Shown one piece after another: positions 1 to 7,381 of a stretch of DNA of 39,539 nucleotides. Position 1 is the stretch's first letter. Each line of letters opens with the position of its first letter. Both the position numbers and the translations under genes were made by a program. The DNA is taken from NCBI GenBank assembly GCA_022827055.1, contig JAJDTR010000102.1, positions 1-39,539 on the forward strand, in the 5' to 3' direction. The notes beneath the pieces were generated by a model, which saw only the letters and a program-made list of their open reading frames with translations, did not search any database and was not told the origin of the DNA. This stretch comes from Candidatus Poribacteria bacterium (GTDB lineage Bacteria > Poribacteria > WGA-4E > JAJDTR01).

Positions 1-28
1 TATGTCCAAATTTCCGCGCTCCAGCGGA

Positions 29-66
29 GATCAAACGAGCGGATAGCGAGTGCGATAGAGATCCCC
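29..66 (+). repeat. Dispersed 38-bp repeat, copy A
   Basis: This segment recurs, ungapped, at 9457-9494 with 32 of 38 bases identical by my count. A diverged copy lies on the other strand at 39494-39531 (26 of 38), and an altered copy with an internal duplication lies at 24350-24397. The best conserved part is the right half, CGATAGAGATCCC. All copies lie between genes. The rest of 1-201, downstream of the E1 gene, holds nothing I can identify as a gene. Confidence 0.7.
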
Positions 67-201
67 AATGTGAATAGCACATCATCAATTGACACTCATT
101 TTTCGCTCTATGGCTAGCTTTGAAAAAGTGTTACTTGGTAGGAATGATTTGGCTCTTAAGCCATGTCGCCGTTCTGACTCCGTTTTAGCATACACGGACT
201 T

Positions 202-2583
202 TCAGGATCGCGAGAACAAACCACTCCGATTTAAAGCGACCAACCCGGCTTCGACAATCCCTTCGGCGTCAATCCCAAAATGCTCATATAAATCCTGCGG
301 AGTGCCCGACTGCCCAAATTCATCCACTCCCAAGGGCATGACAGTTGTTCCGTAAACGCTGCCCAGCCACGAGAGCGTGTGCGATGCCCCGTCCTGCACG
401 GTGATAATCGGAGCGTGTCTTTCATTGGGCGGAATGAGCCAATCGAAAGGTCCGGGCTTCTGCTCCCACTGCAACCTCTGCCACGTTTCAAATAGGCCTC
501 GTGAGCTAGTCAGGTTTAGTACATTGACCGCGGCGCCCCTGCTTTGGAGCTCCTCCGCGGCTTTCACAGCTTCCGGTATCATCACGCCAGTTGCAGCGAT
601 GTGGAGGAGGCGTTCCCTCGGCTGAAGGGGATCCGCGTTGCGCCAGTCAACCAATCGGTAACCGCCGGCTAATACCTGACGCTGCAATTCCTCCTCTCCT
701 AGACGTTCTAGGGCGGGGGCAAACAGTTGTTGATCGACTGGCATGGTGGATAGCCTGAGATAGGTCGATCTTCCGGAGTCGCGATCGCAACACTGACGTA
801 CTGCGTCCAGAAGTATCCATTCCAATTCCTGAGCAAAGCAGGGCTCGTAGGCGTTGAGTCCCGGAAGCTCGCCGCATAGCGAAGGGGTTACAATCGACTG
901 GTGCGCTCCTCCCTCCGGCGCCAGCGTAATTCCTGATGGTGTACCTGCGAATATAAACTTTGCGCCCGAGTATTGGGCGTAAATCAGGGCGTCAAGACCG
1001 CGGCATACGAAGGGATCGTAGACCGTGCCGATGGGGATTAGATGTTGACCGCAAAGTTCATTCGACAGTCCGAGCATACCGAGAAGCATGAAGAAGTTCA
1101 TCTCGGAGATGCCAAGTTCAATATGCTGTCCGTATGGACCGTACCGCCATTTTCTCAGTTGGTTGGCGTCGGTATCGTAATCGGGCAACTCTTCGGGGGC
1201 GTACACACCGGTTTTGAGAATCCATCCTGACAGATTGGTGGACACCGAAACGTCGGGCGAAGTGGTCACGATTCGATCCGCGAGCTTAGGCAGGCGAGAG
1301 AGTGACATTAGCAAACGACCGAAAGCCTGCTGGGTACTCAGGGTGCCCCTTGTCGGAGTCGAAAGTACTTCGGGAACGCTATCCGGTGAAATTTGCTCGA
1401 CAGAAGGTTTTGTTTTAGGAAAGAGGCGTTCAGCTACTTTGCCACATAGTTTGCCCGCGGCGGAATCCGGGGTAAACCGTGACCAATCGTCATCATCAGG
1501 TACGCCTGACGTTTCTCGGAGCGCCTCCATCTGTTCCTCTGATAGGAACATGGAGTGATTGAGCGGGTGACCGGCGATAGGCGTACCCCATCCCTTGATT
1601 GTGTACGCGAAAATGATGGTCGGTCGGTCGTCTTCCTGAGCGTTGACTTGCCGCAGGAGAGTCACCAATTCTTCAAGATCGTGTCCGCCGAGATTACTCA
1701 ACACAGTCGGAAGTTCTTCGTCGGAGATATGTTGAATGACCGATGCAAGTTCGGAATCATCGACTCCGTCGGCGCAGATGAGGCGTGAACGAAGTTCGTC
1801 ACCCGGCAACCGAATCAGCGCCTGATATTCCTCATTGCTCATTTCGTCAATTCGGCGATTGAGTGCATCCCCGCCGGGTTGATTGAAAAGTCCCTGCAGA
1901 ACGCGCCCATACTTCGTTTCGAGAACACGCCAGCCGCTCTCTTCAAAGAGTTTCTCAAGTTGGCCCGCCCGAATACCGGGAACAACCCGATCGAGACTCT
2001 GGCGGTTGAGATCAACAATCCAAAGCAGGTTATCCAATCCGGTTAGCGTTTGTTCAAGTATCGCCTCCCATACGTTGCCTTCATCCAACTCGGCATCTCC
2101 GATTAGCCCTACGAACCGACGAGAACTAACTTCACCGAAATGGGACAGAGCGTAACGATGCGCCAATGCGCCGAAGGCGGGCGCCGTGGCGCCAAGCCCC
2201 ACCGATCCGGTAGAAAAATCGACAATGTCGGGGTCCTTGGTTCTGCTGGGATACGCTTGCAGTCCGCCGTACGAGCGAAACGTGGTCAGGTATTCGGGAG
2301 GCAGTTGACCCAAGAGGTATTGAATAGCGTGAAAGACCGGTGAGGCGTGCGGTTTGATGGACACGCGGTCACCCGACCTTAGAAAATCGAAATAGAGCGC
2401 CGTCATAATCGAGACCACAGACGCAGAGGAAGCCTGATGTCCGCCAACCTTCACGTCGTCGGAACCTGGACGGGCGTGGTTCGCATGGTGAATCATCTGC
2501 GTCGCGAGCCATAGCACGCGCTGCTGAATCTCTTCCAAGGTTTCAATCAATTCTGGAGAGATAGGTTCATTTCGAGTTTCCAC
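202..2583 (-). CDS. aceE: Homodimeric-type pyruvate dehydrogenase E1 (AceE-like)
   Basis: This 793-residue protein matches the layout of the single-chain, thiamine-diphosphate-dependent E1 of the pyruvate dehydrogenase complex, which decarboxylates pyruvate and passes the acetyl group to lipoyl-E2 in the cytoplasm. The sequence shows GGHQASSAS (47-55), the ThDP/Mg motif GDAELDE (162-168) followed by DLN (191-193), a LGGHDLEEL segment, and TIKGWGTPIAGHPLNH, which corresponds to the AceE loop before the central domain. A second transketolase-type pyrimidine domain and a C-terminal domain follow. Escherichia coli AceE is about 890 residues, so this one is somewhat short. Translation starts at GTG 2583, seen as CAC on the plus strand, with a Shine-Dalgarno GGGAGGT at 2594-2588. 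No E2 or E3 gene is in the window. A divergent transketolase-like enzyme acting on another 2-oxoacid is the main alternative. Confidence 0.85.
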   Translation of the reverse strand: METRNEPISPELIETLEEIQQRVLWLATQMIHHANHARPGSDDVKVGGHQASSASVVSIMTALYFDFLRSGDRVSIKPHASPVFHAIQYLLGQLPPEYLTTFRSYGGLQAYPSRTKDPDIVDFSTGSVGLGATAPAFGALAHRYALSHFGEVSSRRFVGLIGDAELDEGNVWEAILEQTLTGLDNLLWIVDLNRQSLDRVVPGIRAGQLEKLFEESGWRVLETKYGRVLQGLFNQPGGDALNRRIDEMSNEEYQALIRLPGDELRSRLICADGVDDSELASVIQHISDEELPTVLSNLGGHDLEELVTLLRQVNAQEDDRPTIIFAYTIKGWGTPIAGHPLNHSMFLSEEQMEALRETSGVPDDDDWSRFTPDSAAGKLCGKVAERLFPKTKPSVEQISPDSVPEVLSTPTRGTLSTQQAFGRLLMSLSRLPKLADRIVTTSPDVSVSTNLSGWILKTGVYAPEELPDYDTDANQLRKWRYGPYGQHIELGISEMNFFMLLGMLGLSNELCGQHLIPIGTVYDPFVCRGLDALIYAQYSGAKFIFAGTPSGITLAPEGGAHQSIVTPSLCGELPGLNAYEPCFAQELEWILLDAVRQCCDRDSGRSTYLRLSTMPVDQQLFAPALERLGEEELQRQVLAGGYRLVDWRNADPLQPRERLLHIAATGVMIPEAVKAAEELQSRGAAVNVLNLTSSRGLFETWQRLQWEQKPGPFDWLIPPNERHAPIITVQDGASHTLSWLGSVYGTTVMPLGVDEFGQSGTPQDLYEHFGIDAEGIVEAGLVALNRSGLFSRS

Positions 2584-2655
2584 GGTGACCTCCCAATCTC
2601 CATTACGGGACCAACGAAAATGAAGTTGATGCTATAATCTTAAGCGTGAGTTTAA

Positions 2656-2685
2656 ATTATACATCCGACGACACTTTACTGTAAA
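2656..2685 (-). promoter_or_regulatory. Sigma70-type promoter for the E1 gene
   Basis: On the minus strand there is a -35 element TTTACA (2685-2680, 5 of 6 to consensus), an 18-bp spacer and a perfect -10 TATAAT (2661-2656). Transcription would begin near 2649, leaving a leader of about 66 nt before the GTG at 2583. Read by eye, not tested. Confidence 0.6.
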
Positions 2686-2874
2686 GCAATATATGGATGT
2701 TGGGTAGGGGAAACGCATCTAAAATCCCTTGATTATGCTCGCACCAAAGATAATCACTGCGGTTGTTTTCCGCTCCATGGGTTTTGCAATCTTTAGAGCC
2801 TGTTTGAATAGTCGGTAGCAATGCTACATTTAGTCATTTGAAGACAGTTTTTTTCATATTTGTGTGATTACCTG

Positions 2875-3039
2875 CTATATACCTGTCGCCCCGCTGGGGC
2901 TTAGATGTGTGTGTAGGGTTCGGCATTTCTACACACCTTCCGCCCCTCTGGGGCTTTTAGAGGCTGGTGCGCAGTGCGCACCCTACAAACTGTACTTTTC
3001 AAACAGGTTCTTAGCACCAGCGGTGCGGGAGGTGTATAG
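2875..3039. mobile_element. MITE-like element with ~30-bp imperfect inverted ends
   Basis: The left end (2875-2904) and the reverse complement of the right end (3039-3010) agree at 24 of 30 positions. Both contain CCGCTGG flanked by C-rich and G-rich arms that can fold. A third related unit lies inside, in direct orientation, at about 2929-2960. No transposase is present. Together with the palindrome at 2966-2982 it occupies the centre of the 732-bp gene-free stretch 2584-3315. The 100-codon open frame here simply runs through the repeats and is not called as a gene. Confidence 0.5.
2966..2986 (+). repeat. Palindromic hairpin repeat followed by CTAC, copy 1
   Basis: GGTGCGCA and TGCGCACC form a perfect 8-bp stem around a single G, followed by CTAC. 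A second copy lies at 24271-24291. The two copies differ only at one paired position (C-G here, G-C there), so the palindrome is kept. Confidence 0.7.
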
Positions 3040-3202
3040 AATCAGTGTTGCTTCTCACTTTGAGAAATCTCTTTTTCCATTTTCAGATGGTCGATTACCT
3101 GAAATTAGATGCGTTTTCCCTGAGATGTTGGGCGAGGGGTATGGACGATTGTGGGAATCGATATAGTTTGACAGAATCGCGCTATGATTATGTTTTTAGA
3201 TG

Positions 3203-3231
3203 TTGACAGAAATGATACGACATGATAAAAT
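3203..3231 (+). promoter_or_regulatory. Promoter for the first PhyH pair
   Basis: There is a perfect -35 TTGACA (3203-3208), a 17-bp spacer and a -10 TAAAAT (3226-3231, 5 of 6) preceded by TGA, which makes an extended -10. The predicted start near 3238 gives a leader of about 78 nt to the ATG at 3316. This is one of the best promoter matches in the window. Confidence 0.7.
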
Positions 3232-3315
3232 ACAAGGTTGGGAGATACTATCTATGAATTAGTGGCACCGATTCCTGTCACCACACAGCCTATGGACGTA
3301 TTATGAAGAGGAATT

Positions 3316-4107
3316 ATGGTAACGACACCTGACCAGCGACGTTTTTTTCGAGATAACGGCTACATCGTCTTGCCAGAGATGTTTAGCCGTCACGAGGTTG
3401 GGGTCGTCATGAACGATATGAAGTGTCTGGATACGGAACACTTGATCGTTGACGCCGCTGGCAGGAACAAGGATGGTATGGCGGTCGAAGACGGGGAGAC
3501 GCCTCGATTGCAGTTTGGTCTACATAAGACTGATTCCTGTTTCGCACCACTATGCAGTCATCCGCGCCTCGCCGGTGTAATGCAGGAGTTGATGGGGGTT
3601 CCGCTTTATATTTACCATAGTAAACTTGCCTTCAAGGCGCCGTTCGTCGGTTCCGTGCAGTATTGGCATCAAGACTTCGGTTATTGGCGACGGAATCACA
3701 GCAAGCCAACCATGGGATCGTGTTTATTGATGCTTGATGAGCACACCGAAGACAACGCCTGCATGCAGGTGCTTGCGGGTTCGCACCAAGGTGGCGTGGT
3801 GGGGCACCGTTACAGGCCGCGCGAATCAACAGGTGAAAAACAATTGGCAATTCCGGCGGGGGAAATGCCGAACCACTTCCGTCGCTATCATCGAGTAAAA
3901 TTTGTGGGGTCACCGGGGACGGTCGCCGCTTGGCATAGCAACATAATGCACGCCTCCTCCCATAACATTTCCGAGAATCCGCGGCGGGCATTGATTGTCG
4001 CCTTTAATTCTCTTGACAACAGCGACGAGCGCACTGTAGAAGATACGCCATTCACGGCTCATGGCGTCAAAGCGGTAGATTTGAGTGCGGATGACTGTCT
4101 TTTGTAG
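3316..4107 (+). CDS. PhyH-family Fe(II)/2-oxoglutarate dioxygenase, EctD-like
   Basis: This 263-residue protein belongs to the phytanoyl-CoA dioxygenase family, non-heme iron enzymes that hydroxylate small organic substrates using 2-oxoglutarate and O2. The iron ligands are visible as H118 and D120 in YWHQDFGYW and a distal H212 in MHASSHN. R224 lies downstream as the likely 2-oxoglutarate carboxylate binder, and LAGSH (153-157) matches the family PGSH. The segment before and after HxD (HSKLAFKAPF, then YWHQDF) recalls ectoine hydroxylase EctD, but no ectoine genes are nearby, so the substrate is unknown. The ATG at 3316 follows GAGGA at 3308-3312 with a short 3-nt gap. It lies 82 bp before a second PhyH gene on the same strand and probably shares its transcript. 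Cytoplasmic; no signal peptide. Confidence 0.85.
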   Translation: MVTTPDQRRFFRDNGYIVLPEMFSRHEVGVVMNDMKCLDTEHLIVDAAGRNKDGMAVEDGETPRLQFGLHKTDSCFAPLCSHPRLAGVMQELMGVPLYIYHSKLAFKAPFVGSVQYWHQDFGYWRRNHSKPTMGSCLLMLDEHTEDNACMQVLAGSHQGGVVGHRYRPRESTGEKQLAIPAGEMPNHFRRYHRVKFVGSPGTVAAWHSNIMHASSHNISENPRRALIVAFNSLDNSDERTVEDTPFTAHGVKAVDLSADDCLL

Positions 4108-4189
4108 TATTGTGCCATGCGCTAGACCAGAATAGGAAGTTGACAGGTTCTCTCGTTTCCTACAATCAGTCGTTGAAATTTGAAGAACG

Positions 4190-4951
4190 ATGAATATCAA
4201 GGATGCCCTTCAATCGTTAGGTGTGAGGGATGACACTTTATCGGGCGAGGAAAAACGCCGGCTTGACGAAGACGGATACCTGATACTTTCAAACATGCTC
4301 TCGGATGCTCAAATTCATGCACTTGCCGACCGATTGGATGAACTCCTGGAAGAGGAGGGAGATGAGGCGGGCATTGAAGTGCACCAAGAGGAGGGTACCG
4401 CAAGGCTTGCGAATCTTGTGAATAAAGGCGCGATGTTCGAGATCTGTTTTACGCATCCACGCTTGCTGGCAGCCGTGGCGCATATGCTGGGGCCGGAACT
4501 GAAATTGAATTCGCTTAATAGTCGAGCCGCGTTGCCAAATGCCGGATTACAGGGATTGCATTCGGATTGGGGCCGTCCCGTTGCGCCGGGAGATTATTAC
4601 GTCTGCAACTCCGGCTGGTTGTTGGACGATTTCACCCCGGAGAACGGCGCAACGCGAATCGTTCCCGGGTCTCATCGTAGCGAGAAGAGACCCCAAGATG
4701 TGCTTGACGATGCAGTGGCTACTCAGCCGGACGAGATTCAGGTGTTCGCGCCGGCCGGGTCGGTGTTGGTTTTTAACTCGCACCTTTGGCATGGCGGTGC
4801 GCTGAACAAGACCGGGGAGCCGCGCCGTGTCATTCATTCGGCTTTCTGTCGTCGGGACGAAGTACCACAAACCAACCAGCGAGAATACCTCAGCGCAGAC
4901 ACGCGAGATCGGTTAAGCGACGCCGCGAAATGCGTTCTGGATGTATTGTAA
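4190..4951 (+). CDS. PhyH-family Fe(II)/2-oxoglutarate dioxygenase
   Basis: A 253-residue PhyH-family protein with the standard iron site: H124 and D126 in LHSDWG, distal H201 in LWHGG, and R212/R213 in EPRRVIH for the co-substrate. VPGSH (158-162) is the usual turn motif. The N-terminal EDGYLILSNMLSD matches the family opening strand, preceded by about 20 extra residues. It is clearly different in sequence from the gene before it, so the pair is not a recent duplication. The ATG has only a weak purine stretch (GAAGAA) upstream, which fits translation from a shared transcript with 3316-4107. The substrate cannot be read from the sequence. Confidence 0.82.
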   Translation: MNIKDALQSLGVRDDTLSGEEKRRLDEDGYLILSNMLSDAQIHALADRLDELLEEEGDEAGIEVHQEEGTARLANLVNKGAMFEICFTHPRLLAAVAHMLGPELKLNSLNSRAALPNAGLQGLHSDWGRPVAPGDYYVCNSGWLLDDFTPENGATRIVPGSHRSEKRPQDVLDDAVATQPDEIQVFAPAGSVLVFNSHLWHGGALNKTGEPRRVIHSAFCRRDEVPQTNQREYLSADTRDRLSDAAKCVLDVL

Positions 4952-5061
4952 CGGAATTCAGAAATGGTTCGTTGCTTGGGTAATGTGGGTCTTACGAGAA
5001 TCTGAGGCATGATCGGAAATTGAAAGCGACAAATTCTTGCCCATTTTCTCAACGGTTTGGC

Positions 5062-5107
5062 AGGGTCTTAGACCCTTCCTAAAACAGGCTATCACAAACG
5101 GTGATAG
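5062..5107 (+). other. Two short hairpins between the PhyH pair and the LamG cluster
   Basis: AGGGTC-tta-GACCCT (5062-5076) and CTATCAC-aaacg-GTGATAG (5089-5107) are perfect 6- and 7-bp stems. Neither is followed by a run of T, so a simple intrinsic terminator is not supported. They may end the PhyH transcript in another way or form part of the LamG leader. Confidence 0.35.
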
Positions 5108-5127
5108 TCGATTCTTGTAATGTCAAA

Positions 5128-5174
5128 GTCTCTCTGTGTGGAGTGTTACCCACAAATGGGTGACTCAGACAGAC
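5128..5174 (+). promoter_or_regulatory. Structured leader of the first LamG gene
   Basis: GTCTCTCTG (5128-5136) can pair with CAGACAGAC (5166-5174) with one mismatch. Inside it, GTTACCCA (5045+100 to 5152) pairs with TGGGTGAC (5157-5164) around loop CAAA, allowing one G-U pair. The structure lies about 55 nt before the start codon. The surrounding leader is repeated, diverged, at about 6014-6112 ahead of the second LamG gene. Confidence 0.35.
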
Positions 5175-5229
5175 ATTCAAATGGGGAATTTCCCCCGTAC
5201 AACACTTAAGTTACATAGGAGGACAAACT

Positions 5230-6006
5230 GTGTCTAGAAATTCAGCGTTTCACAAGAGTTTCACGCTACTCATTATCGTGTCCGTGACGGTTGCCTTTGC
5301 CGGTTACACCTCACTAGCATCTGCTCAACACGTTACGGATGGATTGGAAATGTATATTCCTTTCGATGCAGACACCTGCTCTAACGATGCGTGCGACGAC
5401 CTCGCCGGTAATCACGACGCCGTGTTCAACTTTCCTATCAAGCATGTTGCAGGGCAAGTGAATGATGCAGTGGAGTTTGACGGCGAGAATGGGCATTTTG
5501 CCTTGACCAATCTACTCGTAAACTCGAATGAGTTTGAGTCCGTGACCATGGAAGCTTGGGCGAATCCGTATCAGGCGCACGAAGCCTGGGGATCCGTAAT
5601 GAACGGCGACGATGGCGGTTGGGATAGAGGCTACGGTTACCGCAATGTCTTGTGGGAAGTTCAGGTTGGCAAGGGCGGTGACTGGCAGCCAGGTCCCGAA
5701 GCCGTGTTTAATACATGGCAGCACACGGTTGTCATTTATACGCCGGATCTCGTAATCTTTTACTGGAATGGCGATCGCTATGAATTTGACGAGGCAGACC
5801 CGACCGAGTCGACTCAGAGTTTGGTGATTGGCGACGACATTCCTTGCGGGCCGAACTGTACCTTCCCGGGCGCTATCGATGAGGTTCGCGTGTACGGTCG
5901 TGAGTTGACCGACGCTGAGGTGCAACAGAACTACCAGGGTGGCACCGCCGTGGAGAGTGCCGGCAAAATAGCTGTTTCTTGGGGTGAGATTAAAACCTTA
6001 CGGTAA
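5230..6006 (+). CDS. Secreted LamG-domain protein, paralogue 1
   Basis: This 258-residue exported protein has a Sec signal peptide (hydrophobic 11-30, likely cleaved after ASA, residue 32) and one concanavalin A/LamG-like jelly-roll (about 36-235), a fold used for carbohydrate or matrix binding. It is recognised from GLEMYIPFDAD, VTMEAWANP, TWQHTVVIYTPDLVIFYWNG and the closing GAIDEVRVYGRELTDAEVQ. Two close cysteine pairs (C50/C55 and C206/C210) could form disulfides. The stretch GDDGGWDRGYGYR is shared with the next two genes only. It ends in KIAVSWGEIKTLR, a tail found on six other exported proteins here. The start is GTG 5230, with AGGAGG at 5217-5222. It is about 86% identical (223 of 258 by my count) to the next gene. 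Ligand unknown. Confidence 0.85.
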   Translation: MSRNSAFHKSFTLLIIVSVTVAFAGYTSLASAQHVTDGLEMYIPFDADTCSNDACDDLAGNHDAVFNFPIKHVAGQVNDAVEFDGENGHFALTNLLVNSNEFESVTMEAWANPYQAHEAWGSVMNGDDGGWDRGYGYRNVLWEVQVGKGGDWQPGPEAVFNTWQHTVVIYTPDLVIFYWNGDRYEFDEADPTESTQSLVIGDDIPCGPNCTFPGAIDEVRVYGRELTDAEVQQNYQGGTAVESAGKIAVSWGEIKTLR

Positions 6007-6013
6007 GATCGAG

Positions 6014-6112
6014 TTATGCCGAAGTCCCTCCGTTTGGAGATTTTTCCACAGGTGGGTGATCCAGGCAGACATTTAAATGGGTAAGTTCCCATTTAAAACA
6101 CAAATTTACTAA
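6014..6112 (+). repeat. Second copy of the LamG leader, with a 10-bp stem-loop
   Basis: This segment aligns with 5122-5216 (shared GTGGAG/TTTGGAG, TGGGTGA, CAGACATT, AAATGGG), so the duplication that made the two LamG genes included about 100 bp of leader. Here TTTAAATGGG (6072-6081) and CCCATTTAAA (6088-6097) form a perfect 10-bp stem with a 6-nt loop, which copy 1 has only in weakened form. The copy is interrupted at 6113 by an insertion. Confidence 0.55.
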
Positions 6113-6331
6113 GGGGCCGTAAATAAATAACATTTCAATATTTCAGGACTTACGCATCGAATGCCTAAAAGTTCGTGACAGAGCAATTTATTGTCCGTTT
6201 CTACACTACAAACCCAATGTAGGAGCGATCTCCGAACGCGACCGCGCTTTGCTGCGTAAGTCCTATATGTTGGACTGTGGTGTACCCTATTAAGTCCAGA
6301 AAATAGCGAAAGGTTATTCTTTTCCAGCCCC
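6113..6331. mobile_element. 219-bp MITE-like insertion in a LamG leader
   Basis: The element starts GGGGC and ends GCCCC. Its ends align as imperfect terminal inverted repeats of about 41 bp (32 of 41 with one gap by my count). TAA flanks both sides (6110-6112 and 6332-6334), consistent with a 3-bp target duplication; the longer string CTAAGG also repeats. A second, perfect 12-bp inverted pair lies inside: AGGACTTACGCA at 6145-6156 and its complement at 6253-6264. No coding capacity is seen. The uninterrupted leader of the paralogue at 5230 shows the pre-insertion state. The insertion left the Shine-Dalgarno AAGGAGGA intact and now lies just upstream of it. Confidence 0.65.
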
Positions 6332-6346
6332 TAAGGAGGACACACT

Positions 6347-7123
6347 GTGTATAGACATTCAGCGTTTCACAAGAGTTTCACACTTCTCTTTATCGTGTCG
6401 GCGACAGTTGCTTTTGCCGGTTACACCTCATTGGCATCTGCTCAACACGTTACGGATGGACTGGAGCTCTATATTCCTTTCGATGCAGATACCTGCGCGG
6501 GCGACACGTGCGATGATGTCGCCGGTAATCACCACGCCATATTCAACTTTCCCATCAAGCATGTACCGGGGCAAGTGAATGAAGCGGTGGAGTTTAATAG
6601 CGAAAATGGGCATTTTGCCGAGACCAATCTACTCATTAACTCGAATGAGTTCGAGTCCCTCACCATGGAAGCTTGGGCGAATCCGTATAGGGAGCACGAA
6701 GCCTTTGGAGCCATGATGGGCGGAGACGATGGCGGTTGGGATAGAGGTTACGGCTACCGCAAAGATTTGTGGGAAATTCAGGTTGGCAAGGGCGGCGACT
6801 GGCAGCCAGGTCCCGAAGCCGTGTTTAATACATGGCAGCACACGGTTGTTATTTATACGCCGGAGCTCGTAATCTTCTATTGGAATGGCGATCGCTATGA
6901 ATTCGACGAAGCAGATCCGACCGAATCGATTCAGCCTTTCATGATCGGCGACGATATTCCTTGCGGACCGGATTGTACCTTCCCGGGCGCTGTTGATGAG
7001 GTTCGTGTCTACGGGCGTGAGTTGACTGACGCCGAGGTGCAGCAGAACTACCAAGGTGGCACCGCCGTGGAGAGTACCGGTAAAATCGCCGTTTCTTGGG
7101 GTGAGATTAAAACCTTACGGTAA
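6347..7123 (+). CDS. Secreted LamG-domain protein, paralogue 2
   Basis: A 258-residue near-duplicate of the preceding gene: same signal peptide (cleavage after ASA, residue 32), same single LamG jelly-roll, same cysteine pairs, same tail KIAVSWGEIKTLR. The 35 differing residues cluster at 50-125 (for example the loop after the first cysteine, and HEAFGAMMGGDD in place of HEAWGSVMNGDD), which may alter ligand contacts. The GTG start at 6347 follows AAGGAGGA (6333-6340) with a 6-nt gap. A MITE-like insertion ends only 15 bp before the start, so this copy's original leader and possibly its promoter are displaced; it may now depend on read-through or on a promoter brought by the insert. Confidence 0.85.
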   Translation: MYRHSAFHKSFTLLFIVSATVAFAGYTSLASAQHVTDGLELYIPFDADTCAGDTCDDVAGNHHAIFNFPIKHVPGQVNEAVEFNSENGHFAETNLLINSNEFESLTMEAWANPYREHEAFGAMMGGDDGGWDRGYGYRKDLWEIQVGKGGDWQPGPEAVFNTWQHTVVIYTPELVIFYWNGDRYEFDEADPTESIQPFMIGDDIPCGPDCTFPGAVDEVRVYGRELTDAEVQQNYQGGTAVESTGKIAVSWGEIKTLR

Positions 7124-7366
7124 GATCGAGCCATCATGTCTTTATCCTTTTGCTTCACGTTGCGAGAGAGGTCTCACCTTTCTTGCGACGTGGAGTTTCT
7201 TTATTTGTAGAAGTCCCGAATCCAAAGTGTTTATCCGGTCGCCCTGTTCCAGAATCCGTTTTGCGACAGTTCGACTTTGTTATAGCTCAATTCCTTGCTC
7301 GGCCGAGTCGTTGGTACTCGACCGTACAAGATTACATGCGTGTCACTGACAACTTGGAGGCAATTA

Positions 7367-7381
7367 ATGACCAATGATTAA
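7367..7381 (+). other. Four-codon ORF (MTND) overlapping the next start codon
   Basis: The only good Shine-Dalgarno here, GGAGG at 7356-7360, is best placed (6 nt) for ATG 7367, which reads M-T-N-D-stop. Its TAA (7379-7381) lies just inside the LamG gene starting at ATG 7374, which is 13 nt from the same GGAGG. This could be a chance arrangement or a termination-reinitiation device. The 250-bp gap 7124-7373 otherwise holds an imperfect hairpin (CACGTTGC paired with GCGACGTG) and no convincing gene. Confidence 0.3.

Noticed and set aside
2864-3166. 100-codon open frame on the plus strand
   Set aside because: It runs through inverted repeats and a palindrome and has no Shine-Dalgarno or recognisable protein pattern.
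7056-7377. Two open frames (97 and 75 codons) between LamG paralogues 2 and 3
   Set aside because: One overlaps the end of paralogue 2 in another frame; the other has no start signal and a composition unlike a protein. The 75-codon frame does end at the next start codon (ATGA), but nothing else supports it.
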